Below are positions 9,436 to 17,789 of a DNA stretch of 64,000 nucleotides, piece by piece. The first letter of the stretch is position 1. The number at the start of each line of letters is the position of its first letter. The DNA lies in contig NZ_CP114285.2 of assembly GCF_027111255.2 (NCBI RefSeq), forward strand, positions 558,001 to 622,000, in the 5' to 3' direction. The DNA is from Flavobacterium flavigenum (GTDB lineage Bacteria > Bacteroidota > Bacteroidia > Flavobacteriales > Flavobacteriaceae). The notes beneath the pieces were generated by a model. It saw nothing but the letters and a program-made list of their open reading frames with translations, was not told the origin of the DNA and did no database searches. Position numbers and translations under genes: made by a program.

Positions 9436-9882
9436 TCAAAATAAAATTTCATTATTATGAACCCATTGATTTTTTTTATTCCAAAATCCTCCACAATCCG
9501 TTTGCATTCTATAAACTATTTTTGAGTTTTTAACATCAATAATTATACAGTTATAATTCTCATGTAAAATGCTATCATTTTGCACATATACATAACCTTT
9601 GATAATATTATCTAAAACAAAATACTTTTTGTTTTTTGATATTTTTATTTTTGCCCCACTGTAATTATTTTCGTCAAAAGCTGAAACTAATTTTAATTTA
9701 CCTTTGTGTAATATTCTTGGGTTTGAATACAAATTATAGTCTTTATTATATTTCAGGAAGACTAATTCATAATCACTACTTATTTTTTGAGAAAGAGCAT
9801 ATTTAGCTAAACTCTTTTTTTGTGAAAATAAAAAATTTGAAAGTAGTGAGCATATTATTAAAAGAAAAAGTTTTTTTATCAT
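9436..9882 (-). CDS. Secreted 148-aa protein, probable immunity partner of the upstream effector
   Basis: A small exported protein: signal peptide MIKKLFLLIICSLLSNFLFS, then about 128 mature residues predicted to be beta-rich (GYVYVQNDSILHENYN, CIIIDVKNSKIVYRM). Two Cys residues near the end could form a disulphide. Its ATG overlaps the stop codon of the 540-aa effector gene by 4 bp (ATGA), so the two are translationally coupled. A periplasmic protein coupled to a probable lysozyme-like T6SS effector is best explained as its immunity protein. No known immunity family was recognised by eye. Confidence 0.6.
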   Translation of the reverse strand: MIKKLFLLIICSLLSNFLFSQKKSLAKYALSQKISSDYELVFLKYNKDYNLYSNPRILHKGKLKLVSAFDENNYSGAKIKISKNKKYFVLDNIIKGYVYVQNDSILHENYNCIIIDVKNSKIVYRMQTDCGGFWNKKNQWVHNNEILF

Positions 9883-11501
9883 AATTTAGATTTTAAATCA
9901 TTGTATCTTTTGGTTGCGCTTGTCATAGTATAAGAACCCTCACCTCTTAAAGGACCATAAATCTCTAATATTTCATCTTCATAAGTTGAAAAATTGGTAC
10001 CCCATTCTGATGGTATTTTTGAAACCTTTGGATTTTTTTTAAAAAATGAATCTAAAGCCTCTCCAAAGCAATCATCAACTTGTCCTGGTCTATTAACATC
10101 ATTATCTAAAACTAAAGCTTTTCCTAAGTTAGAACTAACAAAAGCAGATATTTTCAATGAATAGCCAGTTGGTTTTTTGTCTAATGAACTGTTTAATCGT
10201 TTAATAAAATCTTTAATTTGTATAATTTGATAATCACTATCTTTCATTAACCTTATAATTGGCTCAATAGGTTCACAATTAACTTTTGTCTTAAATTTAT
10301 TTTTTTCAAAGCCTTCACGAATTTTATCTTTAAGTTCTTTACCTGATAAATCTTTATATTTAGCTTTATATTTATAATTAGTGCTTATTACAATTCCTTT
10401 TTTATCTTTTTTTTCCTTTTTTTCTTCTTCAACTTTCCAATTACAATTTTCTAAATACAGTATATACTTTTCCGGATAATTTTTTTTGAATTCCCAAAAT
10501 TGAATTGGCAATTCACCGTAACCTTCGGGATTAATTGTTTTTTGCATAGCACCTGCTGTTAAAATTTCACTATCATAAGATTGTATAGAATCTAATTTAC
10601 CTTCATTTTCTGACATTGCTATTAAAATTGATTTCTCATCTGTAGTTATACTATTATTTTTTATCAAATCATCCCACTTTGGAAAATCTTTTAAGGGTAA
10701 TTCCCCCCAATAAACAGGTCCATAAATACTTCCATATCTAGTACATTCAACTGTTTCTTGATATTTTTCACCGCAATTACAATATTTAACCTCTAATCTT
10801 TCACCATCTTTATTTATAAATTCCTTATTTACCTCAAAGATTTTTAGTTCATAGGCTGCGTCAGCGTTTTCGGCTTTAAAATAGAGGAAAGCATTTTTAT
10901 CCGTTCGCTTGTCAAATTTATCTATTAGAGCCTTTACATCTTCTTTGCTTTTGGGTTGAAGCGTAATTTCTTTTGCATAAGTATTGGGTGTGACAATTAT
11001 ATCTTTATAAATTTCAAACTCAATCTTTGTTTTTTCTTCTTCTCCAATTAAGAATTTTACAGGATTGTCATAAACTGTTTCCGCATTGGTCAGTTTGTTT
11101 TCATTGATTTCAATAGATAGTTTTCCTGTTGTTCCATTACAAGTTGCAACTACCCATACTTTTTCCTTAATCTTGGCTTTTGTGATTTTTTTGAACGAAA
11201 TAGAATCTCTTACTTTTTTTTTGTAAGTTATTGTTACTTTTTCCTCACCTTTGGCCTTTTCAAAAGCTGTTTCTGGATCATAATCAATTAGGTCCTCTTT
11301 CTTTATTTTATGTTCTGTAACAAATCGGGCTTTTATCTTTTTTTTATTTTCTCCTTTTTTTGCAACAATAATTTCTTCAGTATTTTCATAAACAGGAGTT
11401 AATATTCTTTTTGCAAAATACACCGCAGTAACTTCTGAGATATTCTCTTCATTCATCACAGGGGTTTGAAATCTCGGTTTTCCAAATTCTACATTTGCCA
11501 T
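9879..11501 (-). CDS. Probable T6SS effector with lysozyme-like segment
   Basis: 540 residues without a signal peptide, as expected for cargo loaded in the cytoplasm. Residues 1-240 are beta-rich and lysine-rich (VTAVYFAKRILTPVYE, VWVVATCNGTTGKLSIEI), like the carrier halves of Bacteroidota VgrG-linked proteins. Residues about 285-345 read SILIAMSENEGKLDSIQSYD, then a Gly-Ala-Met-Gln turn and GELPIQFWEF. This resembles lysozyme-like folds, where an 'NEG..D.i.syD....G..Q' pattern carries the catalytic Glu (here E298 or E300). It lies just after vgrG and a 55-aa gene and is coupled to a secreted protein. The effector role is well supported by context; peptidoglycan cleavage is inferred. Confidence 0.6.
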   Translation of the reverse strand: MANVEFGKPRFQTPVMNEENISEVTAVYFAKRILTPVYENTEEIIVAKKGENKKKIKARFVTEHKIKKEDLIDYDPETAFEKAKGEEKVTITYKKKVRDSISFKKITKAKIKEKVWVVATCNGTTGKLSIEINENKLTNAETVYDNPVKFLIGEEEKTKIEFEIYKDIIVTPNTYAKEITLQPKSKEDVKALIDKFDKRTDKNAFLYFKAENADAAYELKIFEVNKEFINKDGERLEVKYCNCGEKYQETVECTRYGSIYGPVYWGELPLKDFPKWDDLIKNNSITTDEKSILIAMSENEGKLDSIQSYDSEILTAGAMQKTINPEGYGELPIQFWEFKKNYPEKYILYLENCNWKVEEEKKEKKDKKGIVISTNYKYKAKYKDLSGKELKDKIREGFEKNKFKTKVNCEPIEPIIRLMKDSDYQIIQIKDFIKRLNSSLDKKPTGYSLKISAFVSSNLGKALVLDNDVNRPGQVDDCFGEALDSFFKKNPKVSKIPSEWGTNFSTYEDEILEIYGPLRGEGSYTMTSATKRYNDLKSKL

Positions 11502-11507
11502 ATCTGT

Positions 11508-11675
11508 TTATTTATTACCTTTAATTTGAACTTTTTTATTTGAAATCAATTTCAAATTTTCTTTTATAGCTACTATTTCTACCTTTTCGGCTGTTTCCAA
11601 AAAAGTTTGACTTTCACTATTATAGTTGCCTTTTAATCTCACATATAAATTCTTTGCATTTTTATTAATTGCCAT
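11508..11675 (-). CDS. 55-aa protein between vgrG and effector
   Basis: A short open frame from ATG (11675) to TAA (11508-11510) encoding 55 residues: MAINKNAKNLYVRLKGNYNS at the start and LKLISNKKVQIKGNK at the end. It sits 18 bp after the vgrG stop and 6 bp before the effector start, on the same strand, with no room for anything else. The alternating polar/hydrophobic pattern (TAEKVEIVAIKENLKLI) suggests beta strands like those in the VgrG needle tail. It may cap the spike or help load the effector. The placement and coding look are good; the role is unknown. Confidence 0.6.
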   Translation of the reverse strand: MAINKNAKNLYVRLKGNYNSESQTFLETAEKVEIVAIKENLKLISNKKVQIKGNK

Positions 11676-11693
11676 AAAATTTTTTTTTAGATG

Positions 11694-13502
11694 TTAAAAC
11701 ATATTCGATTTTTCTGCACTATTTACTTCTACCGTTTTTTTACTACTTTCTAAAAGCATATTTTCTTTAGTGCTAAAAATTGTAACTTCATCGGCATAAT
11801 GTGTTGATTCTATTGAGCTTCTAATATGTGTTTTTTCTATGATTTCAGTTTTGTTATTTGCACTTTCGGTTATATCTCCAGCTGCATTTTGTGTAAGGTC
11901 GTGTCCCGCCGTTTGAATTATATCTTTACTTGCATCAACTTCAACATTCTCCCCTGCACTAACAGAAACATTTTTACCTGCCGTAATACTAACACTCTCC
12001 CCGGCATTGATAGTAAAATTCTTCGGCGCATTCACATCAATATTTCCCTGACCATCCATTTTCCAGATATTACCGCTCGGATCTTCAATCAAGATACTTC
12101 CCTCAGCATCGTTTAGAACTATTTTTGTCCCGGAACGGGTATGAATAGCCTTTACATTATTTTGACCGTCGGCATAACCGCTTGTAGCATTTCCATTATA
12201 CTGTGTTCCCAAAACATAGGGATTCTGTGCATTGTCCCCTTCAAAGCCTACCAAAACCTCTTCATCGATTTCGGGAATAAAATAAAAGCCTTTTCCGCTT
12301 CCTGAGTGCGGCTGAATCATTCGTAGCCACTCACTGGAATTGTTTCCGCCTGCCCAGTTGAATTGTACTTTTACGCGTCCCAATCCTTCCGGGTCGTTGT
12401 TGTCTTTTACTTTCGCTGGCTGTGTTTCGGCTTTCACAAATACATGTACGTCTGTATAATGAGGGGCTGCAACATCTGCCGGAATGGCCTTGAAATTACA
12501 GGAATAGTTTCCATGGACCTGAGAAACATGTGTTACTTCTGTCACAATCAGTTCGTGTTCTACAGTCTGGTTTATGATACTAAAAACCTGTCCAAGTCCT
12601 AACGGAAAATAAGATATTCCGCTATAATAAACACTATTGGCGTCGCTGCCTGCAGTCTGCAGTCTGACCATTTCCTGGATTTCTTCGCTGCTTTGGGCAT
12701 TGGTGGTGTAAGCTCCATGATTCAAATCGTTTTGGGCAACGGTTCCCTGGTTATGTCCCACTACAGCAGAAAAACTGTCTTTGCTTCCTGATGAAGTTCT
12801 GGCTGAGGCATTACGAATGTTGGATGCCCCATTGTAATCATACCCTCCCAAAGAAATTTTATGGGAAGCCATGTTGGTCTGGATTTTAAAACCATGAAGC
12901 GAAGACCCGTTGATGAGTTTTATTTTGCTGGTTTTGGTTTGTCCGAACTGCATCCGCATTCCATCAAAATAGAACCACTGCCCGTATCGGCTGGCCAATC
13001 GTTTCAAGAAATCAAAATTGGTCTCATTGTACTGGGCCAGGTATTTGAATTCCTGAAGGTAAGTCGATTTTATAGCATCCCTTTCATAGAATTCTCCCGG
13101 TCCTTCTGCTAAAATATCGAGCACGATATCATTCATGCCTCTTTGCTGATAGGTTCTTGACTTTTTCATATCGTCCAGCACAATAGTGTGGCTGATGCCT
13201 TTGACATGCAATCCTTCGGCACTGCCGTGAAGGTCTATTGATGAAAGCTCGGTAATGATTCCTTTGCTCATCAACCTTATTCCGGTAAGGCTTTTAAAGG
13301 TAAAGATAACTTCATCGCCAAGATAGGTTCGCAATGCCTTTGCCTGGTCTGCGGGGTTTATGATCGCCTTGCCTGTGTATTGCCATACAAAAGAAAAATG
13401 ATGGTGATCGGCCATCTTTTGTGACAGTTCTAAATTATGATAAACGACGTTTTGGGTAAAACTCCCTATGCTGATATGTACCTGTTCTGAAAAATGTCCC
13501 AT
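11694..13502 (-). CDS. vgrG: Type VI secretion system spike protein VgrG
   Basis: 602 residues that match the VgrG/TssI architecture. The N-terminal gp27-like part spans about residues 1-350 (with YNETNFDFLKRLASRYGQWF), followed by the gp5-like OB fold with GLGRVKVQFNWAG, WLRMIQPHSG, GFYFIPEIDEEVLVGFEGDN and PYVLGTQYNG. A C-terminal beta-helical needle made of short repeats (INAGESVSITAGKNVSVSAG) comes last. It forms the trimeric tip of the contractile injection machine. No other T6SS structural genes lie nearby, so this is a detached VgrG island delivering its own effector. Bacteroidota use the T6SS subtype iii apparatus. A TTTG-N19-TAnnTTTG promoter lies just upstream. Confidence 0.92.
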   Translation of the reverse strand: MGHFSEQVHISIGSFTQNVVYHNLELSQKMADHHHFSFVWQYTGKAIINPADQAKALRTYLGDEVIFTFKSLTGIRLMSKGIITELSSIDLHGSAEGLHVKGISHTIVLDDMKKSRTYQQRGMNDIVLDILAEGPGEFYERDAIKSTYLQEFKYLAQYNETNFDFLKRLASRYGQWFYFDGMRMQFGQTKTSKIKLINGSSLHGFKIQTNMASHKISLGGYDYNGASNIRNASARTSSGSKDSFSAVVGHNQGTVAQNDLNHGAYTTNAQSSEEIQEMVRLQTAGSDANSVYYSGISYFPLGLGQVFSIINQTVEHELIVTEVTHVSQVHGNYSCNFKAIPADVAAPHYTDVHVFVKAETQPAKVKDNNDPEGLGRVKVQFNWAGGNNSSEWLRMIQPHSGSGKGFYFIPEIDEEVLVGFEGDNAQNPYVLGTQYNGNATSGYADGQNNVKAIHTRSGTKIVLNDAEGSILIEDPSGNIWKMDGQGNIDVNAPKNFTINAGESVSITAGKNVSVSAGENVEVDASKDIIQTAGHDLTQNAAGDITESANNKTEIIEKTHIRSSIESTHYADEVTIFSTKENMLLESSKKTVEVNSAEKSNMF

Positions 13503-13539
13503 AAATTATTTGCTGATATTTTAAGTAAGAATTTATTTT

Positions 13540-13570
13540 CAAAAATAGAGTTTAAAATTAAATATGCAAA
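13540..13570 (-). promoter_or_regulatory. Bacteroidota-type promoter of vgrG
   Basis: On the minus strand TTTG (13570-13567), 19 nt, then TATTTTTG (13547-13540). This matches the -33 TTTG / -7 TAnnTTTG consensus with the usual spacing. It predicts a transcript start about 30 nt before the vgrG ATG. The remaining sequence between vgrG and uxuA holds only the uxuA terminator. Confidence 0.65.
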
Positions 13571-13638
13571 TAAATTCTGATACTGTTTTTCAAATAAAGA
13601 TGTTTCGATTTTTTATAGATAATTCTTAACATAAGTGC

Positions 13639-13674
13639 AAAAAAAAAAGTTGCCAGAACAAAAATCCTGACAAC
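13639..13674 (-). terminator. Rho-independent terminator after uxuA
   Basis: Arms gttgccag (13649-13656) and ctgacaac (13667-13674) pair at 7 of 8 positions around a 10-nt loop. Ten A's (13639-13648) on the plus strand become the U-tract of the minus-strand RNA. It closes the rhamnose/uronate operon 22 bp after the uxuA stop. Confidence 0.75.
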
Positions 13675-13696
13675 CTCTATTTACTTATACTTTTTA

Positions 13697-14860
13697 TTAC
13701 AACGATCGAATAATACCTTCTTCAAGCCCTCTCAACTCGGCTAAACCTCTTAATCTTCCAATTGCAGAATAACCGGGATTGTTTACTTTTCCTAGATCAT
13801 CTAACATTTGATGTCCGTGATCAGGTCTAAAAGGAATGGAAAGATTATTGTTTTTTTGTATCAACAATAATTCTTTTACTACAGCATACATATCGACATT
13901 TCCGTCTAAATGATCTGCTTCGAAAAAATTACCTTCTTCGTCCCTGCGTACATTTCGCAAGTGAATAAAGTGTATTTTATCACCTAAAGCTTTTGCTATT
14001 TCCGGTAAATTATTTTTTTCTGAAGCTCCAAGAGAACCGGTACAAAAACAGATTCCGTTTGACTTATAAGGCGCCTTAGAAAGAATAAAATCATAATCTT
14101 CCATTGAATTTACAATACGAGGCAATCCTAAAATATCAAAAGGAGGATCATCCGGATGAATGGCTAATTTTACTCCAACTTCATCTGCAACCGGACAAAT
14201 TTCATTTAAAAAATAACTTAGATTTTCTCTTAAAGCTGCTCTGTCAATATTTTTATACGGCTTTAGTTTTGCCTGCATATCGGCAACAGTCATCTTTTTT
14301 TCCCCAGGAATCCCGAACATTACAACATCTGATAATGCCTGTAATTGCTCTTCGTTTAGCGTATTAAAGCGTTCTTTTGCTTTAGCTGCAATACTTTCAG
14401 GAAAACTGCTTTCTGCATTCTCTCTTTTCAAGATATAAATATCAAAAATAGCAAGGTCCACCCAGTTAAAATACAAAGCTTCTGAACCGTCTGGCATTTT
14501 GTAATCCAACTGCGTTCTGGTCCAGTCGTTAACGGGCATGAAATTATACGTGATAATTTTGATTCCGCAAGCCGCTACGTTACGAATACTCTCTTTATAT
14601 TTATCAATATATAGCTGGTAATCCCCGGTTTTTGTTTTGATGTCTTCGTGAACTGTTATACTTTCCACAACATCCCATGTCAGACCGTATGCTTCAACTT
14701 CTGCTTTTCTTTTATTGATTTCATCAATTGTCCACACATCTCCATGAGGAACATGGTGTAAAGCTGTTACAATTCCGGTAGAACCGGTTTGTTTTATATG
14801 CTGTAAACTTACGGGATCATTCGGACCGAACCATCTCCAGGTTTGTATCATTCTGTTCAT
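13697..14860 (-). CDS. uxuA: D-mannonate dehydratase UxuA
   Basis: 387 residues, full length for the family. It dehydrates D-mannonate to 2-keto-3-deoxy-D-gluconate in the cytoplasmic hexuronate pathway. Typical UxuA sequence is seen from the start (TWRWFGPNDPVSL, TALHHVPHGDVW) through KLAIHPDDPPFDILGLPRIV, ICFCTGSLGA, FIHLRNV and PFRPDHGHQMLDDL, which include the metal and substrate ligands of the TIM barrel. ATG codons at residues 1 and 4 are both possible starts. It is the last gene of the rhamnose operon, 17 bp after the SDR gene, and is followed by a terminator. With the SDR enzyme it would process uronic acids freed from pectin. Confidence 0.95.
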   Translation of the reverse strand: MNRMIQTWRWFGPNDPVSLQHIKQTGSTGIVTALHHVPHGDVWTIDEINKRKAEVEAYGLTWDVVESITVHEDIKTKTGDYQLYIDKYKESIRNVAACGIKIITYNFMPVNDWTRTQLDYKMPDGSEALYFNWVDLAIFDIYILKRENAESSFPESIAAKAKERFNTLNEEQLQALSDVVMFGIPGEKKMTVADMQAKLKPYKNIDRAALRENLSYFLNEICPVADEVGVKLAIHPDDPPFDILGLPRIVNSMEDYDFILSKAPYKSNGICFCTGSLGASEKNNLPEIAKALGDKIHFIHLRNVRRDEEGNFFEADHLDGNVDMYAVVKELLLIQKNNNLSIPFRPDHGHQMLDDLGKVNNPGYSAIGRLRGLAELRGLEEGIIRSL

Positions 14861-14877
14861 ACTTTCTTTCTTAAAAA

Positions 14878-15735
14878 TTATACACCACTAAAAATTGTAA
14901 AACCACCATCTATAGTTACTTTTGAACCGGTAGCAAATTTTGAAGCATCACTTAGCAACCAAATTAAAGCTCCAATTAATTCGTCCGGATTTCCAAAACG
15001 TTTGTAAGGTGTATTTGCTATGATTAAATTGCCTCTCTCTGTTAGACTTCCGTCAGGATTAGTCAATAACGTACGGTTTTGCTCTGTTAAGAAAAACCCT
15101 GGAACGATAGAATTCATTCTGATTTTATCTCCATATCTTTTTGCCATTTCAACAGAAAACCATTTGGTGTAAGAATCAATAGCTGATTTAGCCAGACTGT
15201 ATCCCAAAACTTTAGTTATAGCCTGTTCTGTTGCTACAGATGAAATATTAACGATGCTTCCAATACCCTCATTATTTTTGATCACTTCTCCAAAAACCTG
15301 AGTTGGCAAAAGTGTTCCGAATAAATTCAGGTTCATTACTTTTTGCAAAGCATCCATATTAAGTTTAAAAATATCCTGATCTGACTGAATTACAGCGTCC
15401 GGCATATTTCCGCCGGCAGCGTTTACCAAACCGTCAATTTTTCTGTATTTTGAAAGAACAAGGTCACGTGCTTTTACCAGATCACTTTCAATCGTTACAT
15501 CTGCAATTAAAGCGATGGCTTGTCCACCGTTTTTAACGATTAATTCAGCTCTTTCATTGGCTACTTTTTCGTTTCTTCCCAAAACACCAACAATACCACC
15601 TGCTGCAGCTATACCGTTAACAAAGGCTTCACCTAGAACTCCGGTTGCACCAGTAACAATGATTACTTTTCCTTCTAATGTAAAATCTGTTTTCAATTTT
15701 TTTAGTTTTTTAGTTTCAATCCAGCAAAAATACAA
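14878..15735 (-). CDS. SDR-family oxidoreductase, probable D-mannonate oxidoreductase (fructuronate reductase)
   Basis: Classical short-chain dehydrogenase of up to 285 residues: cofactor motif TGATGVLG, NAAGG after the central strands, active-site Ser in NISSVA and the Tyr/Lys pair in YSLAK. Placed directly before uxuA, it most likely reduces D-fructuronate to D-mannonate, the SDR counterpart of UxuB in Bacteroidota. The first ATG (15735) overlaps lutC by 20 bp and gives an odd N-terminus (MYFCWIETKK). A TTG at 15696, giving LKTDFTLEGK, is an equally good start. The fold is certain; the substrate comes from gene order. Confidence 0.8.
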   Translation of the reverse strand: MYFCWIETKKLKKLKTDFTLEGKVIIVTGATGVLGEAFVNGIAAAGGIVGVLGRNEKVANERAELIVKNGGQAIALIADVTIESDLVKARDLVLSKYRKIDGLVNAAGGNMPDAVIQSDQDIFKLNMDALQKVMNLNLFGTLLPTQVFGEVIKNNEGIGSIVNISSVATEQAITKVLGYSLAKSAIDSYTKWFSVEMAKRYGDKIRMNSIVPGFFLTEQNRTLLTNPDGSLTERGNLIIANTPYKRFGNPDELIGALIWLLSDASKFATGSKVTIDGGFTIFSGV

Positions 15736-16303
15736 TTAATCCTCTTGCGCCGTGTGCGCCCAACACTAAAGATTGTTCAATATCTGCTGTTTTTGAAGGT
15801 CCTGCAATAAAAGTCCCGAAACCGTACTCCATATTACCAATTCTTTCATAAGCCTGATGCATCATTGGTAATATGTCAACTTTATTAACAACAATTGCTA
15901 AATATTGTGCAATAAAAGGAGCAACGCGCTGTCCTAATAAATCATCTGTAACCCAGAGTGCACTATTTTCGGCAACACCAAAATGAGCTTTCACAATCGC
16001 TAATTCAACATTCTGCAGGGTATGAGGATCATCATTTTTCCAATCCAGCGATGCTACTTCGGCTAGTTCGGGAATGGTTGTAATTATTCTTCTGTCAAGT
16101 GCATAATTCTGTCTGATAAAATCTAAAATTTCACTGTAATTAGTCACTTCAACACTATCTCCTCCAATGTTTTTTAAAACTGTTTTATAAGTTTCCAAAA
16201 CATTCGGCATTTCTGATCCCAAAATGTCTAAATCAGGTAAATCAGTCACTAAATCAGGCTGATTTTGTTTTATTTTCTTTAATATCTCAGCTTTACTGCT
16301 CAT
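15716..16303 (-). CDS. lutC: Lactate utilization protein LutC
   Basis: 195 residues when begun at the ATG at 16303 (MSSKAEILKKIKQNQPDL). The frame extends further upstream, but that part lies inside lutB and is unlikely. The protein has the LutC/YkgG fold, with GAHGARGLIVFLLD at the end and TFIAGPSKTADIEQSLVLG, the segment common to the family. It forms the third subunit of the LutABC complex oxidising L-lactate to pyruvate. It overlaps the lutB end by 11 bp, so the two are coupled. Confidence 0.92.
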   Translation of the reverse strand: MSSKAEILKKIKQNQPDLVTDLPDLDILGSEMPNVLETYKTVLKNIGGDSVEVTNYSEILDFIRQNYALDRRIITTIPELAEVASLDWKNDDPHTLQNVELAIVKAHFGVAENSALWVTDDLLGQRVAPFIAQYLAIVVNKVDILPMMHQAYERIGNMEYGFGTFIAGPSKTADIEQSLVLGAHGARGLIVFLLD

Positions 16304-17696
16304 TGTCTTTCGCTTTAGATTCACGTGAATTTTTCTTGTACCATTCTCTGAAAGACTCTTCAGGAACATCTGGCATTTCACGCTGATCATACCATTTGTT
16401 CATCTTATTGTTTACTGCCGCTGGAATATTCTTCATCATGAATCTTCCTGATTTGCCTGCAATATTGAATATCGTTGGATTTGCCAAAACAGTTGCCATA
16501 GTCTTCATCGCTATTGTTTTTGCAGTTGGTGTATGGCCTTCTTTAACCAATACCTGACGCCATTTGTACAATTGATCGTGAATGTCAATTTTCACAGGAC
16601 ACACATTCGTACAGGAACCACAAAGCGTACTCGCAAAAGGTAAATCCGCATTTTTGCTCATATCTAAATTTGGTGCCAAAATAGAACCAATTGGTCCGGC
16701 TACTGCATTATGATAACTGTGTCCTCCGCTTCGTCTGTAAACAGGACAGGTATTCATACAGGCACCACAGCGAATACATTTTAAGGAGTTTCTAAATTCT
16801 TCTCTTCCTAATTGTTTGCTTCTTCCGTTATCCACAATAACGATATGCATCTCCTGTCCTTCTCTTGGTTTTTTGAAATGGCTTGAAAAAGTAGTAATTG
16901 GCTGTCCGGTAGCACTTCTGGCCAATAATCTAAGAAAAACTCCCAGATGTTTACGTTGTGGAATCAGTTTTTCGAATCCCATACAGGCAATATGCACGTC
17001 TGCTAAATGTGCTCCCATATCTGCATTTCCTTCATTCGTACATACTACAAATTCCCCGGTTTCTGCTACAGCAAAATTAACCCCGGTCAATGCTACTTTT
17101 CGGGTCAAGAAAGTATTTCTTAAACTTTGACGAGCCGATTCGGTTAAATATTGAGGATTAAAATTTCCTTTTTCAGTACCCAGATGTTCGTGGAAAGTTT
17201 CACTTACATCTTCTTTTTTAAGGTGTATAGCAGGTAAAACGATATGACTTGGGGGTTCTTTACGAAGCTGAACAATGTATTCCCCTAAATCAGAATCGAT
17301 AACTTCAATTCCTTTTTCTGCCAGATAATCGTTTAAATGGCATTCTTCAGTAAGCATTGATTTGGATTTTACCATTTGCTTTACATCATGTTTTGCCATT
17401 ATCGAATGTACGATTTCATTATGCTCTTTTGCATCGGCTGCCCAATGCACCGTTATTCCGTTTTTTTGAGCATTTTCTTCAAATTCAATCAAATAATCAT
17501 GAATATTTGAGAGTACATTATGCTTAATTTGTGAAGCCGTTTCCCTTAGCAGTTCCCAATCCGGAATCTGGTGTGCGGCCTTGTCACGTTTTTCACGAAC
17601 AAACCAAAGTGTTTCATCATGCCAGTTTACACGCTCCACATCTTTGTTAAAACGTGTCGCTGCTTCGCTATGTGGTATTGTTTTTTCTGAAGACAT
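16293..17696 (-). CDS. lutB: Lactate utilization iron-sulfur protein LutB
   Basis: 467 residues, the normal length of LutB/LldF. A LUD domain fills about residues 60-290. Two 4Fe-4S motifs follow: C307-IR-C310-GA-C313-MNT-C317-P and C359-GS-C362-TNV-C366-P. It carries electrons in the cytoplasmic LutABC lactate oxidase. In this operon its substrate would be the L-lactate made from lactaldehyde by RhaEW. The gene follows lutA after 93 bp and overlaps lutC by 11 bp. Confidence 0.95.
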   Translation of the reverse strand: MSSEKTIPHSEAATRFNKDVERVNWHDETLWFVREKRDKAAHQIPDWELLRETASQIKHNVLSNIHDYLIEFEENAQKNGITVHWAADAKEHNEIVHSIMAKHDVKQMVKSKSMLTEECHLNDYLAEKGIEVIDSDLGEYIVQLRKEPPSHIVLPAIHLKKEDVSETFHEHLGTEKGNFNPQYLTESARQSLRNTFLTRKVALTGVNFAVAETGEFVVCTNEGNADMGAHLADVHIACMGFEKLIPQRKHLGVFLRLLARSATGQPITTFSSHFKKPREGQEMHIVIVDNGRSKQLGREEFRNSLKCIRCGACMNTCPVYRRSGGHSYHNAVAGPIGSILAPNLDMSKNADLPFASTLCGSCTNVCPVKIDIHDQLYKWRQVLVKEGHTPTAKTIAMKTMATVLANPTIFNIAGKSGRFMMKNIPAAVNNKMNKWYDQREMPDVPEESFREWYKKNSRESKAKDNEQ

Positions 17697-17789
17697 TTTA
17701 AATGATTTTGGAAGAATTAAATTTAGTAATTGATATCAGTTATGAAGTAATTAGTTTCAAAAAAGACTATCGACTGATTATTTTAAATT

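Noticed and set aside
16304..16390. N-terminal extension of lutC
   Set aside because: It lies entirely in lutB coding sequence, and the ATG at 16303 gives the normal LutC start.
16609..16616. GTACAGGA in lutB
   Set aside because: Inside coding sequence, without the extended match or a promoter box. The same holds for TCCTGTAC at 62559-62566.
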